Below are positions 47,101 to 52,948 of a stretch of 64,000 nucleotides of DNA, in pieces. A model generated the notes under the pieces. The model had not been told where the DNA came from. It made no database searches and was given only the letters and a program-made list of their open reading frames with translations. This stretch comes from Desulfoscipio sp. XC116 (GTDB taxonomy: Bacteria; Bacillota; Desulfotomaculia; Desulfotomaculales; Desulfallaceae). The position numbers and the translations under genes are program-made. The stretch lies in NCBI RefSeq assembly GCF_039851975.1, contig NZ_CP156660.1, positions 558,001 through 622,000 of the forward strand, written 5' to 3'. The stretch's first letter is position 1. Each line of letters opens with the position of its first letter.

Positions 47101-47189
47101 TGACTGCCGGGATCTTAACGGCAGCCGTTCTGGGGATCTTGCTGAGCGCCGGTTACCGCAGATATAGAAAGCATATGGGAGATCTTTAA
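38163..47189 (+). CDS. Giant GLUG-repeat cell-surface protein (3008 aa)
   Basis: Signal peptide at residues 1-29 (LSIFLCINLLLPQIIMPAYA). Three modules of ~700 residues start near 90, 798 and 1498, each opening W..N...-ELRYLAELVNG-like, then W.PIG....F.G.F.G..H.IS. Each continues with many GLUG units (NVGGIAGYA..., C.N.G.V.G) and closes with GEVAYLLD...GYPVL. Two InlB-type B repeats (VTFDANGG...GWYT) lie at ~2058 and ~2135, then a shorter fourth GLUG module from ~2213. The tail has a Pro-rich linker, a GIG-tetrad segment (~2846-2880), a poly-Gly run, and the anchor FEIVKKAVRDNPL + TM + RRYRKHMGDL. GLUG domains occur in adhesins and IgA-protease-like proteins. Start ATG 38163 after AAAGAGGAG. 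Expression is under a cobalamin riboswitch. Confidence 0.9.
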   Translation: MQKRKLRFILSIFLCINLLLPQIIMPAYAHGFTAGGTVNSSVYGDGGDTGTISSEVYGDNGDTVGDSVYGIGLEGIGVALSTAAAVYGAWYLDNPEATAFTISNAEELRYLAELVNGEAVDGEGAQLDAVNFSDDMITLANDITLTGAWTPIGNYSNKSNQFNGTFEGGENTISLPVIGSEHNPIVSDYYGLFGYASGAAIKNLTVNGAIYGSGQYVGGIVGYAAGSTFQNCVFGTDAASGISNYYNTPKKIGYTGGIVGNMAGSPKVKGVIGDCTNNGTVLSLGNTFTTYTGGIAGAASSTQITNAKNTGGVEGNSYAGGIVAFASSSPILSSVNTGTVKSSGSYVAGIGGNITDIITDCENDGEISGGAQYTGGIAGKTTKAVSGCTNNGAVQGGAEYVGGLVGYFSVSAASSFISDCVNNGEVWGASDNVGGIAGYAQYNGADNCGNKAAVTGKSNVGGIIGYVARNVKDCQNESSVSGEQNVGGITGSFVGGGTYNLTGCDTSAESTITGESNVGGIAGYATGTAQNNTNRAKVTGTGNVGGIIGDTTALVATCLNDSGAVLAGGANVGGIAGRSAAKIQTSCNLAPAEAITGEEAVGSILGQANGATAQISGCFSYTNQELSGSEVNIGNSCYLAGEDSTCGKTAESFKYGQVAYIVDGGEDTHSNVWRQGDNYPVFSTTGTDSVYKLSLSQPAESYAAGSATFAELPAGDEYSHCKYFTAPDGGRYIYLPGGLPVNLQVQKNAGYENYIPTFRPEREVTEDNGVYTVTLGTRNVDLTYGFLNPADNPGGSSAWYNNGKGNAEGEFIIATESDLKYLASLVNGTATDGSGAALSDSFQDKTLELGANITLSQSWTAIGTAGKPFKGTLEGSGHTISGLYVDSGSGHQGLFGYTEGGAIKDLTVSGTVFSDGDCAGGIVGCASNTALTNCTFGGAAETSAVAGASNVGGIAGKATGNLSQCSNAGAAVKGSGAGVGGIAGTAAGAVSDCDNSGTVTGSAGNVGGIAGSADGVVSNCSNEGAVTGEPGCIGGIVGLATNTITDCHNKDTAVITGEGSTTSQYVGGIVGCTTMGVKNCINSAAVTGSQNYIAGIAGFNKSSGTEDTDGMYDIIECSNEGAISGAGYVGGIIGGGMSGGGMGYGISGCTNSGAITGVTQYIGGIAGGSKVSVADSNKMGAENCNNYGSVSCSGNTELQYVGGIIGSLQGKMVGCLNSGSVTGTMDYVGGIVGYAYVGSWNKDINKCGNTGAITGADYVGGIVGYGEKKPTGWTLEIKDCYNLGSVSGALGQENVGGIAGCNKASTNCSFSYASGANGICGSNSTLPYNSYYLVDGESDASAAKNAAAFRNGEVAYLLDLNKAAADKAWTRGEAYPMLKGTDTTGSIYKLTLTKAVDSAAGAGSVTFAPPAEDSPYEILTAEDGSQYTYLPAGTAVTLNADRAPGYEHYNLTFVPADIVTIAGEEGGRVTYKLTMAESNANDLSLKYKFSVPASSSVEWYNPDKDSYHLETYADLVGLAELVNGEKSDGTVVTPVDFSGKTINLDADIVISGGFVPIGTPAGPFTGIFDGNNHTISSLSLDSLHAYQGLFGYTKGGEIKNLTLQGSIKSSNNYIGGIVGYAGGTALTNCQTAGGADGTAISSVSGGNYVGGIAGYVEAAEVGNCTNEAIVSGSEEVGGIAGGINNAALTDCINNASVENSKVDGYRYQTNFGGIAGQASGTISGCTNKGNVTGNTNRNAGIIGELTGTVTRCTNSGAVTNGGGIVGRLSSGTAIYCSNSGDITGGGGITGSLSSGTVTYCSNSGTIAERGGGITAGLGPGTMVAYCSNSGAITGGGGGIASSNYGTVANCYNLGLISGDHATGGIAGLSSDGIVKYCYNYSPYESSDVSWAVIAGVGPSDSSNIVNCYYCSDLLSGTPMDGNYATAKSKEEFKSGEVAYLLDGGNEALRKGIWSQYRTDTLGYPVLAGDSQGVVYKAEIGSVTGGNLEFNSDYNYFNAGDVVSLTVTPAEGMMLKTVKVRTAYYPVDCTRAGLVFTFTMPAADVKVAAEFVASTDEDCTVTFDANGGEFSGGKETNEVKVRAGSQVVAPAAPSRENMAFLGWYTVASGGEKYNFADSATASFTLYAHWKEAGKVIVTFDANGGLVEGAVAYEQIIDSGSQATEPAAPSFSSDDKTISYTFGGWFTQRSGGTEWNFADPVNDDLTLYARWTPTDNLAGGFKIMSAEDLNALKDRVKNGETFAGKLFELGENITLDSDNWQEGIAMNSLLPFQGTFNGNGNTITFQDVSAPLFGYIGDKAEVTGLTVEGSFNVTSDNVGAVAGHNAGKISCITVDVDFSGECHDNIGGVAGIFSEGSKDAGFTDCTNSGTIYGADYVGGIVGKSTVQGAAVERCHNSGVVHGEGGQYIGGIIGGATYSLSISGCTNEGTLLLDGKKISDSGAVGTSNIGSIGGIIGGIHGGTITDCHNEGNITDTATTADPLAITSGVGGIVGSGNNREEDYSSGYPTIDKCSNTGRIEAESTGGVGGLVGTYVYNISESSNTGEIIGKNGAGGLCGSLLYGQIKSCFSTGDVTAVHGVAGGLVGTNGSEVYNCYCTGKIQGATGAYGIEDVGAIRNSYWYGLFLTAANGEAYGISRAGTNSANNYYGLQDSDSDSDEGSPSLTDPNDGVSSALKTAGQFASGEVAYLLDTGNDGSEDAPKSWTQDDTKGYPVLGEPHYCKITVEGSDGGTVAVSLEGSGKQGDPETPIYVAADGSSKITVTAQPKDSETIDGITYTYELECITVNQNGSEKDITEDRWFRSNSDAEVKASFKKEKEKSKSDPPDDDPPGGPDPTPPNESTPKEKNDIGIGNGIGEGIGEGIGDVIGDMIGNVIGNVMGSGAGIGDLIASGQGGTADATTTDKIAAPSPNGEQAADQAVTVARQADVTAVKQDSHPTEQHEEKNSEPAGGGGGGGGSELKEKDDKQPVIFEIVKKAVRDNPLTAGILTAAVLGILLSAGYRRYRKHMGDL

Positions 47190-47491
47190 GATGGCTGTTC
47201 AAAGGACCCGGAGAAATTTACAACCAAAGAGATTTTCCTTAAGACTGGCCGCAAGCATCTTGCCGGTGTCTTAACAGGACTGCTGTTAGCGCCCTTTGCT
47301 TTGGCCGCGGGCAGTGCCGCAGACAGTGCGGGGACCCGGCAGGTTTCACCTGCCCGGGGTCCCCAAGTCCCTGCCGGTTCGGCCTCGGCCTCCTTGAAGT
47401 ATAAGGTTGGAACGACAGGCGCAACTATCACGGACTGCGAGGAAAGCGCGACCGAGATTGCTGTTCCGGCTGACCTTGAAGGTAAGCCGGT
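46401..47491. repeat. 1.09-kb direct repeat, copy 2
   Basis: Partner of 33998-35088. It covers the last 262 codons of the giant gene and the first ~300 bp of the LRR pseudogene. Right of 47491 the sequence jumps to what follows the LRR gene of copy 1 (ATGTAAGAAATCAATAAAGC, compare 37646 onward). Confidence 0.95.
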
Positions 47492-47552
47492 ATGTAAGAA
47501 ATCAATAAAGCAAGTAATTATTTTCTTAGTAAGTTTTACCCTCCGTTTTTAA
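47191..47552 (+). pseudogene. LRR surface-protein remnant (copy 2)
   Basis: Same 5' end as the LRR gene at 34788, including the split signal peptide. About 2.56 kb is deleted between GTAAGCCGGT and ATGTAAGAAATC, joining residue ~61 of the mature frame to the last bases of the gene out of frame; it ends at 47552. The LRR domains and anchor are lost. Confidence 0.85.
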
Positions 47553-47666
47553 CTAACTGAATACTTGTTTATAGTGTGATGTAAATCATTGCTATCGACG
47601 GTAAATTATTATAAATTATAATTACTGGATGCGGCAAAGTTCAACTATTATGGGAGGAGCGTGATT

Positions 47667-48488
47667 ATGAAAATAATTGTTCTTATTAAACAAGTTCCCA
47701 GCACAGCCAATACCCGTATGGACCCCGAAAAGGGAACCGTAATCAGAGATGCGGGTGATACGGTACTCAATCCCCTTGATGAACATGCCGTCACCGAGGC
47801 GGTAAAAATAAAGAAATTAATACCGGGCACTAAAATTATTGCGTTAACTATGGGGCCGCCATCGGCTAAAAAGATTTTAAATGAAGCTTGTGCCAGAGGT
47901 GTTGATGAGGGTGTTTTGCTGTCACACAAAGCCTTTGGCGGCTCGGACACAGTGGCGACAGCCCATGTTTTGGCGGCGGCTGTTAAACAAATAGGCAATT
48001 ATGATTTGCTGCTGGCCGGTGAAAAAGCTACAGATGGTGAAACAGGTCAAACAGGTCCCATGACGGCGGCTTTGTTGAATATTCCCGTTATAACCTTTGC
48101 GCAAAGTCTTACCGTGTTGGATAATAAGATCCATGTACAAAGGATGGTGGAAGAGGGAATTGAGGAACTTTCCGTTAACTTGCCGGCACTGGTGACGGTG
48201 ATAAAAGAAATTAATAAGCCCCCTCTCCCCACTATAAGGGGATATTTACTGGCCAAAAAAGTTCCTATCCCAATTTGGGGCCCGGATGATATCAATATTG
48301 AACCCGGCAGGGTAGGACTTAAAGGATCTTCCACGCGCGTAGTTAAAATATTTAGCCCCAGGCTCGTAAGAAATACCAAATTTCGCATCGCCAACACGGA
48401 AGAAGGCATAATCAGTTCGGTAAACACTATCATGGAAGTGCTTACGAACCGCAGTTTAATTAGTAAGGGTGATAATCATGGAAGTTAG
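47667..48488 (+). CDS. etfB: Electron transfer flavoprotein beta subunit
   Basis: EtfB/FixA subunit, binds AMP or a second FAD and partners with EtfA. Opens MKIIVLIKQVPSTANTRMDP, with LNPLDEHAVTEAVKI (~35), ALTMGPPSAKKIL (~70) and the adenine-binding LLAGEKATDGETGQTGP (~120). 273 aa, normal. I chose ATG 47667 because GGGAGGAG is 7 nt upstream. It heads a four-gene cluster (etfB, etfA, FAD protein, sulfite reductase). The pairing with a GlcD-like protein recalls electron-confurcating hydroxyacid dehydrogenases. Confidence 0.95.
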   Translation: MKIIVLIKQVPSTANTRMDPEKGTVIRDAGDTVLNPLDEHAVTEAVKIKKLIPGTKIIALTMGPPSAKKILNEACARGVDEGVLLSHKAFGGSDTVATAHVLAAAVKQIGNYDLLLAGEKATDGETGQTGPMTAALLNIPVITFAQSLTVLDNKIHVQRMVEEGIEELSVNLPALVTVIKEINKPPLPTIRGYLLAKKVPIPIWGPDDINIEPGRVGLKGSSTRVVKIFSPRLVRNTKFRIANTEEGIISSVNTIMEVLTNRSLISKGDNHGS

Positions 48489-49503
48489 AAAAAATGTGAT
48501 GGTCTTAGCGGAAGTACGTCACCGGACGATTCATAATATAACCTTTGAGATGTTAACTTGGGGAAGAATTCTTGCCGACAAGCTAAAAACTGCGCTAACC
48601 TGTGTGCTGATAGGAACAGATCAAGAGAATTTTAATGAGCTGATGGAATGGGGTGCGGATCGTCTGCTGGTATTGAATAACAGCAGACCCGACAATTTTC
48701 TTATTACCCCTGCCGCCAGTCTATTGGTAAGTATTGTTCGAGAAGAACAGCCTGATATTGTCATTGCCCCTGCAACAACATTTGGCAGGACCATTATGCC
48801 AATAGCGGCGGCCCGCTTGGACACAGGTCTTACCGCCGACTGCACGGGACTTGGCATAGACCCCAAGGACCAGTTGCTGCTGCAGACCCGCCCGGCTATT
48901 GGCGGGAACATCATGGCGACCATCAAGACCACACATACAAAGCCGCAAATGGCCACTGTTCGGCCTCGCTCCATTAAACCGGTCAAGCCGGTTAATGGCA
49001 GGCAGGGGAAACTGTTATTTAAAAACTATACTATCAGTGAGAAATATCAGGAAAAATTAATTTCCTTTATACGCAGCGGGGGAGACGGTATTAACCTGGA
49101 GAATGCGGATATCGTCATAACAGGTGGTATTGGAATGAGAAGTAAAGAGAATTTTAGACTCCTGGAGAAATTAGCGGGGCTAACGGGAGCCGGCTTGGGC
49201 GCTACCAGGAATGCCGTGGAGGCCGGCTGGGCGCCATTTGCCCGTCAAATAGGTCTTACCGGGAAAACGGTTTCTCCTAAAGTATATATTGCAGCCGGTG
49301 TATCCGGTAAAATTCAGCACCTGGCCGGTATGATAACTTCAGAATTTGTCATTGCCATCAACGACGACCCCGAGGCCCAGATGTTTAAAGTGGCCGATCT
49401 TGGCATTGTCGGTGATGCTCCAACTATTGTAAATAAACTTATTGAAGCTGTAAATGTTACAGATTCAAAATATGTTGGGGGGGAGCTTGAGGTTAATGGG
49501 TGA
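48478..49503 (+). CDS. etfA: Electron transfer flavoprotein alpha subunit
   Basis: EtfA/FixB, carries the FAD that shuttles electrons. The C-terminal FAD domain is clear: VITGGIGMRSKENFRLLEKL (~215), GATRNAVEAGWAP (~245), AAGVSGKIQHLAGM (~280) and INDDPEAQMFKVADLGIVGD (~300-320). 341 aa; no extra ferredoxin domain. Start ATG 48478 overlaps the end of etfB by 11 bp with AAGGGTGA upstream: translational coupling. The 3' end overlaps the next gene. Confidence 0.95.
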   Translation: MEVRKNVMVLAEVRHRTIHNITFEMLTWGRILADKLKTALTCVLIGTDQENFNELMEWGADRLLVLNNSRPDNFLITPAASLLVSIVREEQPDIVIAPATTFGRTIMPIAAARLDTGLTADCTGLGIDPKDQLLLQTRPAIGGNIMATIKTTHTKPQMATVRPRSIKPVKPVNGRQGKLLFKNYTISEKYQEKLISFIRSGGDGINLENADIVITGGIGMRSKENFRLLEKLAGLTGAGLGATRNAVEAGWAPFARQIGLTGKTVSPKVYIAAGVSGKIQHLAGMITSEFVIAINDDPEAQMFKVADLGIVGDAPTIVNKLIEAVNVTDSKYVGGELEVNG

Positions 49504-50572
49504 TAATAAAGATTTAGTTATGGCACAGCTGGTTTCTTGTCTGGGTGTAAAGAATGTTGTCACGGCGGGGGAAAGCTTTCAGGTTAAACCTTCTTCAACG
49601 CGGGAGATAGTTGATGTAATCCGTGTTGCCACAAAAGAAAATTATCATGTCCAAGCCGACAATTATACGATTGGTCCCACATGCCCGCCGGTTTACGGGA
49701 GAAGTATCGTACTATCATTGGAAAGGATGGACAAGGTAATATTTAACCGGGACGCTCATACCCTATCGGTCCAGCCCGCAGTGAAAACGGGTACCATTAT
49801 TGAATTTGTTAAAGATAATGGTTTTACCTTTACGGGGACCGCCTGTCTGCACCGGAAAAAAACCATTGGTGAAAATGTGGTTGCATGTTTTACCCAAGGT
49901 GAACCGGATTTCAAATGCTCCGACGCTTGTTTATGCGGTTTGGAAATGGTGCTTGGGGACGGAAGGGTTGTTACAGTCGGGGATATGTCCATAAAAGATT
50001 TTGACAACTATCAGCTTTACTATATTTTAGGCGGATACAGGGAAGAGAATGCTATTATCACTGCTGTATACCTTAAGCTTATTTCAGATAAAAAAGACCG
50101 GTTCTGGTTGGTAGAACAAAACAAGGAAATTAACGAATTACTATGTAGAATGGAAAACATTATTAAGAACCACCATAATGACGTTGATAGAGCTTTTATC
50201 GTTAAAACCGGATACGGTTTGGAACTGCCGGACCCATTGCGCGAGCTGCTTTCTCGAACGGATATTAACCAAACAAGTAGTAATCAAAATTACATGATGG
50301 CGGAGTTTAACTGCCCCATACAAAAATTAGCACGGGATTTCGGACAATTAACCGATGCCATAAGCCAGTCGACCAGTAACTCTATTGTATTAGACCCTTA
50401 CCATATACAATTATTATTGGGGTTCTGTAATCCTTTGTTTAGTAATGTAAAGGTTGATTGTAATCCATTATATATACCTGTTCAATTAACAGAGTTAGAT
50501 AGGATAAACCATCATAAAAGTTTAGCGGTAACTTGGACAAAAGGGGAAGGGCCAATGCTTTTATCATTGTAA
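49496..50572 (+). CDS. Short FAD-binding (PCMH-type) protein linked to EtfAB
   Basis: About 358 residues resembling the FAD-binding half of GlcD/lactate dehydrogenases: VKPSSTREIVDVIRVATKEN (~28), then GPTCPPVYGRSIVLSLERMD (~65), GTACLHRKKTIGENVVACF (~120), and the LGDGRVVTVGDMS strand. Compared with normal GlcD (~470 aa) the C-terminal substrate/oxidase domain is shortened. The glycine-rich FAD loop (usually GSGT..., as in the 20929 gene) is weak, so substrate binding may differ. Start ATG 49496 overlaps the etfA stop (ATGGGTGA), so it is coupled. It probably passes electrons to or from EtfAB; substrate unknown. Confidence 0.75.
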   Translation: MGDNKDLVMAQLVSCLGVKNVVTAGESFQVKPSSTREIVDVIRVATKENYHVQADNYTIGPTCPPVYGRSIVLSLERMDKVIFNRDAHTLSVQPAVKTGTIIEFVKDNGFTFTGTACLHRKKTIGENVVACFTQGEPDFKCSDACLCGLEMVLGDGRVVTVGDMSIKDFDNYQLYYILGGYREENAIITAVYLKLISDKKDRFWLVEQNKEINELLCRMENIIKNHHNDVDRAFIVKTGYGLELPDPLRELLSRTDINQTSSNQNYMMAEFNCPIQKLARDFGQLTDAISQSTSNSIVLDPYHIQLLLGFCNPLFSNVKVDCNPLYIPVQLTELDRINHHKSLAVTWTKGEGPMLLSL

Positions 50573-50666
50573 GAGTTGTTGATAGACTGATAGGGCAGCA
50601 TGTTTAAAAGAGGAATTGGCCTGATAAAAATAGAAAATGTATCTATCATTTTAAAGGAGGGCTTTT

Positions 50667-51323
50667 ATGTCGGATAATCCAAAAGGAGCTTTTATCCAAA
50701 GGGATAAAGCTACATATGCTATAGTGCCCCGTACACCAATGGGACTGGTTACCCCGGAAATTCTTGAAAATATTGCCGGAGCCGCTAAAAAATATAGTAT
50801 TCCCATCATAAAAATTACCTCGGCCCAACGCTTTGCTCTGGTGGGCATGAAGCCGGAGATAGTGGATGAAGTATGGAAAGACTTAGGTTTGGATGTGGGG
50901 CCTGCGGTTGAATTGTGTGTTCACTATGTACAGGCTTGTCCCGGGACGGCCGTTTGCAGGTTTGGTCAGCAGGATTCCCTTGGGTTGGCAGCTGAATTGG
51001 AGAAAATTTTTGTCGGCATGGATTTACCGGCCAAGGCTAAAATCGGCATATCCGGCTGTCCCAATAATTGCGCGGAAGGTTTTGTGAGGGATTTTGGCGC
51101 TTTTGCTAAGAAGAGTGGCTGGACTGTGATGTTCGGTGGCAATTCCGGTGGCAGGCCCAGAATAGGTAACGTCCTAGCCGAAGGATTAACCGGTGAACAA
51201 GTTGTTGATTTGGCAAAAAGAAGTTTTGATTTTTATAAAGCCAATGCAAAAACCAAAGAAAGGACAGCGAGGTTTATTGATCGTATTGGTATTGAAGAAT
51301 TCAAAAAAGCTGTTCTGGAATAA
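50667..51323 (+). CDS. Small assimilatory-type sirohaem sulfite reductase
   Basis: A 218-residue single-subunit protein with the sirohaem/4Fe-4S ligands Cys91, Cys97 (CPGTAVC, C-x5-C) and Cys131, Cys135 (CPNNC, C-x3-C). This and its length match the low-spin assimilatory-type sulfite reductase of Desulfovibrio and other anaerobes, which reduces sulfite to sulfide with a low-potential donor. ATG 50667 follows AAAGGAGG. Lying 94 bp after the Etf/FAD genes and before a terminator, it could be cotranscribed; EtfAB as electron source is speculation. Its true substrate in vivo is not proven even in model organisms. Confidence 0.88.
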   Translation: MSDNPKGAFIQRDKATYAIVPRTPMGLVTPEILENIAGAAKKYSIPIIKITSAQRFALVGMKPEIVDEVWKDLGLDVGPAVELCVHYVQACPGTAVCRFGQQDSLGLAAELEKIFVGMDLPAKAKIGISGCPNNCAEGFVRDFGAFAKKSGWTVMFGGNSGGRPRIGNVLAEGLTGEQVVDLAKRSFDFYKANAKTKERTARFIDRIGIEEFKKAVLE

Positions 51324-51411
51324 TGTTTTTAAACCATATAAAATGATTTAAAACAATGTCAAAAATTAAATTTAGCAGATAAGCAGTATAACCAACTGTT
51401 GTATTTGGAAG

Positions 51412-51436
51412 AGGCCGGGGAAACGGCCTTTTTTCT
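51412..51436 (+). terminator. Terminator after sulfite reductase gene
   Basis: AGGCCG-GGGAAA-CGGCCT followed by TTTTTT. Confidence 0.85.
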
Positions 51437-51614
51437 TTTTGGTAGGTACATTGTATTTTTGCTTATCTGTAAGCTATATTGTAACCGGGGGACTTGAATT
51501 AGGCTGCTTGATAGGCTGAGGTGCCATGGCAACAGGTAATAGTTTTTGAAGATTATAAAAAAATGTCTTTTGTGGAAGGAAAATATATGTAAATGTAGAA
51601 ATGAGTAATATTAT

Positions 51615-51650
51615 CACCAGGCTGCGGACATAATTGGCCTGGTGTTTTTG
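51615..51650 (+). terminator. Second terminator-like hairpin before cas6
   Basis: CACCAGGC (51615-51622) pairs with GCCTGGTG (51637-51644), followed by TTTTTG. The rest of 51437-51789 has no gene. Confidence 0.65.
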
Positions 51651-51789
51651 CTTTTATTCGGACACTTTATATAATTGCTTTGGATGATTTTGATAAAATC
51701 TCCAACCTGTTATTTTGCAATGACCAATAGTTGCCTTTACTTCTGGCTAGTATGGAAATATATAAATTTTAGCATACAGGAGGCTTGTT

Positions 51790-52548
51790 TTGTACGCATA
51801 TATTAAGTTTAGAATGGATCCGTCCTCGCCGGCCATACCGGTTCACTACAATTACCTTATCCAGTCGGCTATTTATGCCGCGCTGCCGGAGGACATGGCT
51901 GCTCGTCTTCATGACGATGGTTTTAAAAGCGGCAAGCGCAACTTTAAAATGTTTGCCTTATCCCGGTTGCTGGGGAGGTTTTCCTTAGATCGAACCGCAG
52001 GGACCATTTCCTTTCCGGAAGGGACATCTCTGGTAATTTCTTCACCGGATAGGGCGTTTTTACTTTCGCTGATCAATAATCTGCTGACTAAAGGCACCGT
52101 CCGCCTGGGACAATCTTTATTTTATGTGGAAGAGGTACGTTTTGATGAGCAAAAGGCGGAGGGTGAGGTTCTGGCTGTGCGTACTCTTTCGCCGGTGGTT
52201 GTTTACAGCACTCTGTTGCGGCCCGAAGGGGGCAAATATACCTGCTACTACCAGCCGGGAGAAAGGGAGTTCGATAGGCTGATTACAGCCAACCTGGTTA
52301 AAAAGTACGAGGCTTTCTATGAACTCCGTCCTCCGGAGGGGAAGATAAAGGTACAGCCGCTGGACAGGCCCCGTCTGCACGTAACTACGTATAAGGGCAC
52401 CGTTGTGAAGGGCTGCACCTGTCGACTAAAGCTGAGCGGGCCGAGGGAACTGCTGCAAATGGCCCTGGACGCCGGCCTGGGAGGCAAAGGAAGCCAGGGG
52501 TACGGATGTGTGGAGAAGATTGATAGGGCAAAAGCCGGGAGAGCTTAA
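51790..52548 (+). CDS. cas6: CRISPR repeat endoribonuclease Cas6
   Basis: Processes pre-crRNA by cutting within each repeat, leaving the 8-nt ATTGAAAC handle seen at the repeat ends. RAMP fold: the first ferredoxin-like domain starts with a strand at MYAYIKFRMD, and the C-terminal glycine-rich loop GLGGKGSQGYGCV (~residues 232-244) is characteristic. 252 aa. The start is TTG 51790 with AGGAGG 7 nt upstream (51780-51785). It is separated by 400 bp from the interference operon, so it has its own promoter. Confidence 0.88.
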   Translation: MYAYIKFRMDPSSPAIPVHYNYLIQSAIYAALPEDMAARLHDDGFKSGKRNFKMFALSRLLGRFSLDRTAGTISFPEGTSLVISSPDRAFLLSLINNLLTKGTVRLGQSLFYVEEVRFDEQKAEGEVLAVRTLSPVVVYSTLLRPEGGKYTCYYQPGEREFDRLITANLVKKYEAFYELRPPEGKIKVQPLDRPRLHVTTYKGTVVKGCTCRLKLSGPRELLQMALDAGLGGKGSQGYGCVEKIDRAKAGRA

Positions 52549-52586
52549 CTTGCTTGAGGCGGGGGTGCGCGATAAACAATTGTCTA

Positions 52587-52739
52587 CTAATCAATGCTCC
52601 CGGCTTTTGGGGCTTCGTTTAAAAAGTTTACATAGCATTGCCGGATTTCCGGTTTTTCAAGTAAATGGCTAAGTTCTTTGATTGGAAGGTTGAGGTAATC
52701 CCTGTCCAGGCGGTGCACCATTGGCGTTTGATAACTCAT
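52587..52739 (-). CDS. Possible small ORF or gene fragment between cas6 and cas8b
   Basis: The minus-strand frame of 50 codons begins MSYQTPMVHRLDRDYLNLPI and ends KAGSID, with good coding-like composition but no clear ribosome site before ATG 52739. I do not recognise a family; it may be the tail of a lost gene. Confidence 0.35.
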   Translation of the reverse strand: MSYQTPMVHRLDRDYLNLPIKELSHLLEKPEIRQCYVNFLNEAPKAGSID

Positions 52740-52854
52740 CGTACATCAGCAAAATTATAACCCCTTTTGTAGTTTTATTAACCCTTATAAGTAGACTATC
52801 AACAAAAACAAATGTTTCAATTCCTTGTTCAGGTAATAATATGAAATTTTTATC

Positions 52855-52882
52855 TTGACAATTATTACTTTAAAATTATGAT
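52855..52882 (+). promoter_or_regulatory. Candidate promoter of the cas8b-cas2 operon
   Basis: TTGACA (52855-52860), a 16-bp AT-rich spacer, then TATGAT (52877-52882), 67 bp before the cas8b start. Confidence 0.65.
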
Positions 52883-52948
52883 ATATGCAATATCTATGTA
52901 TAACCGACAAAACCAAATTAAAATAAAAATTTGATTGGAGGTGAAAAA

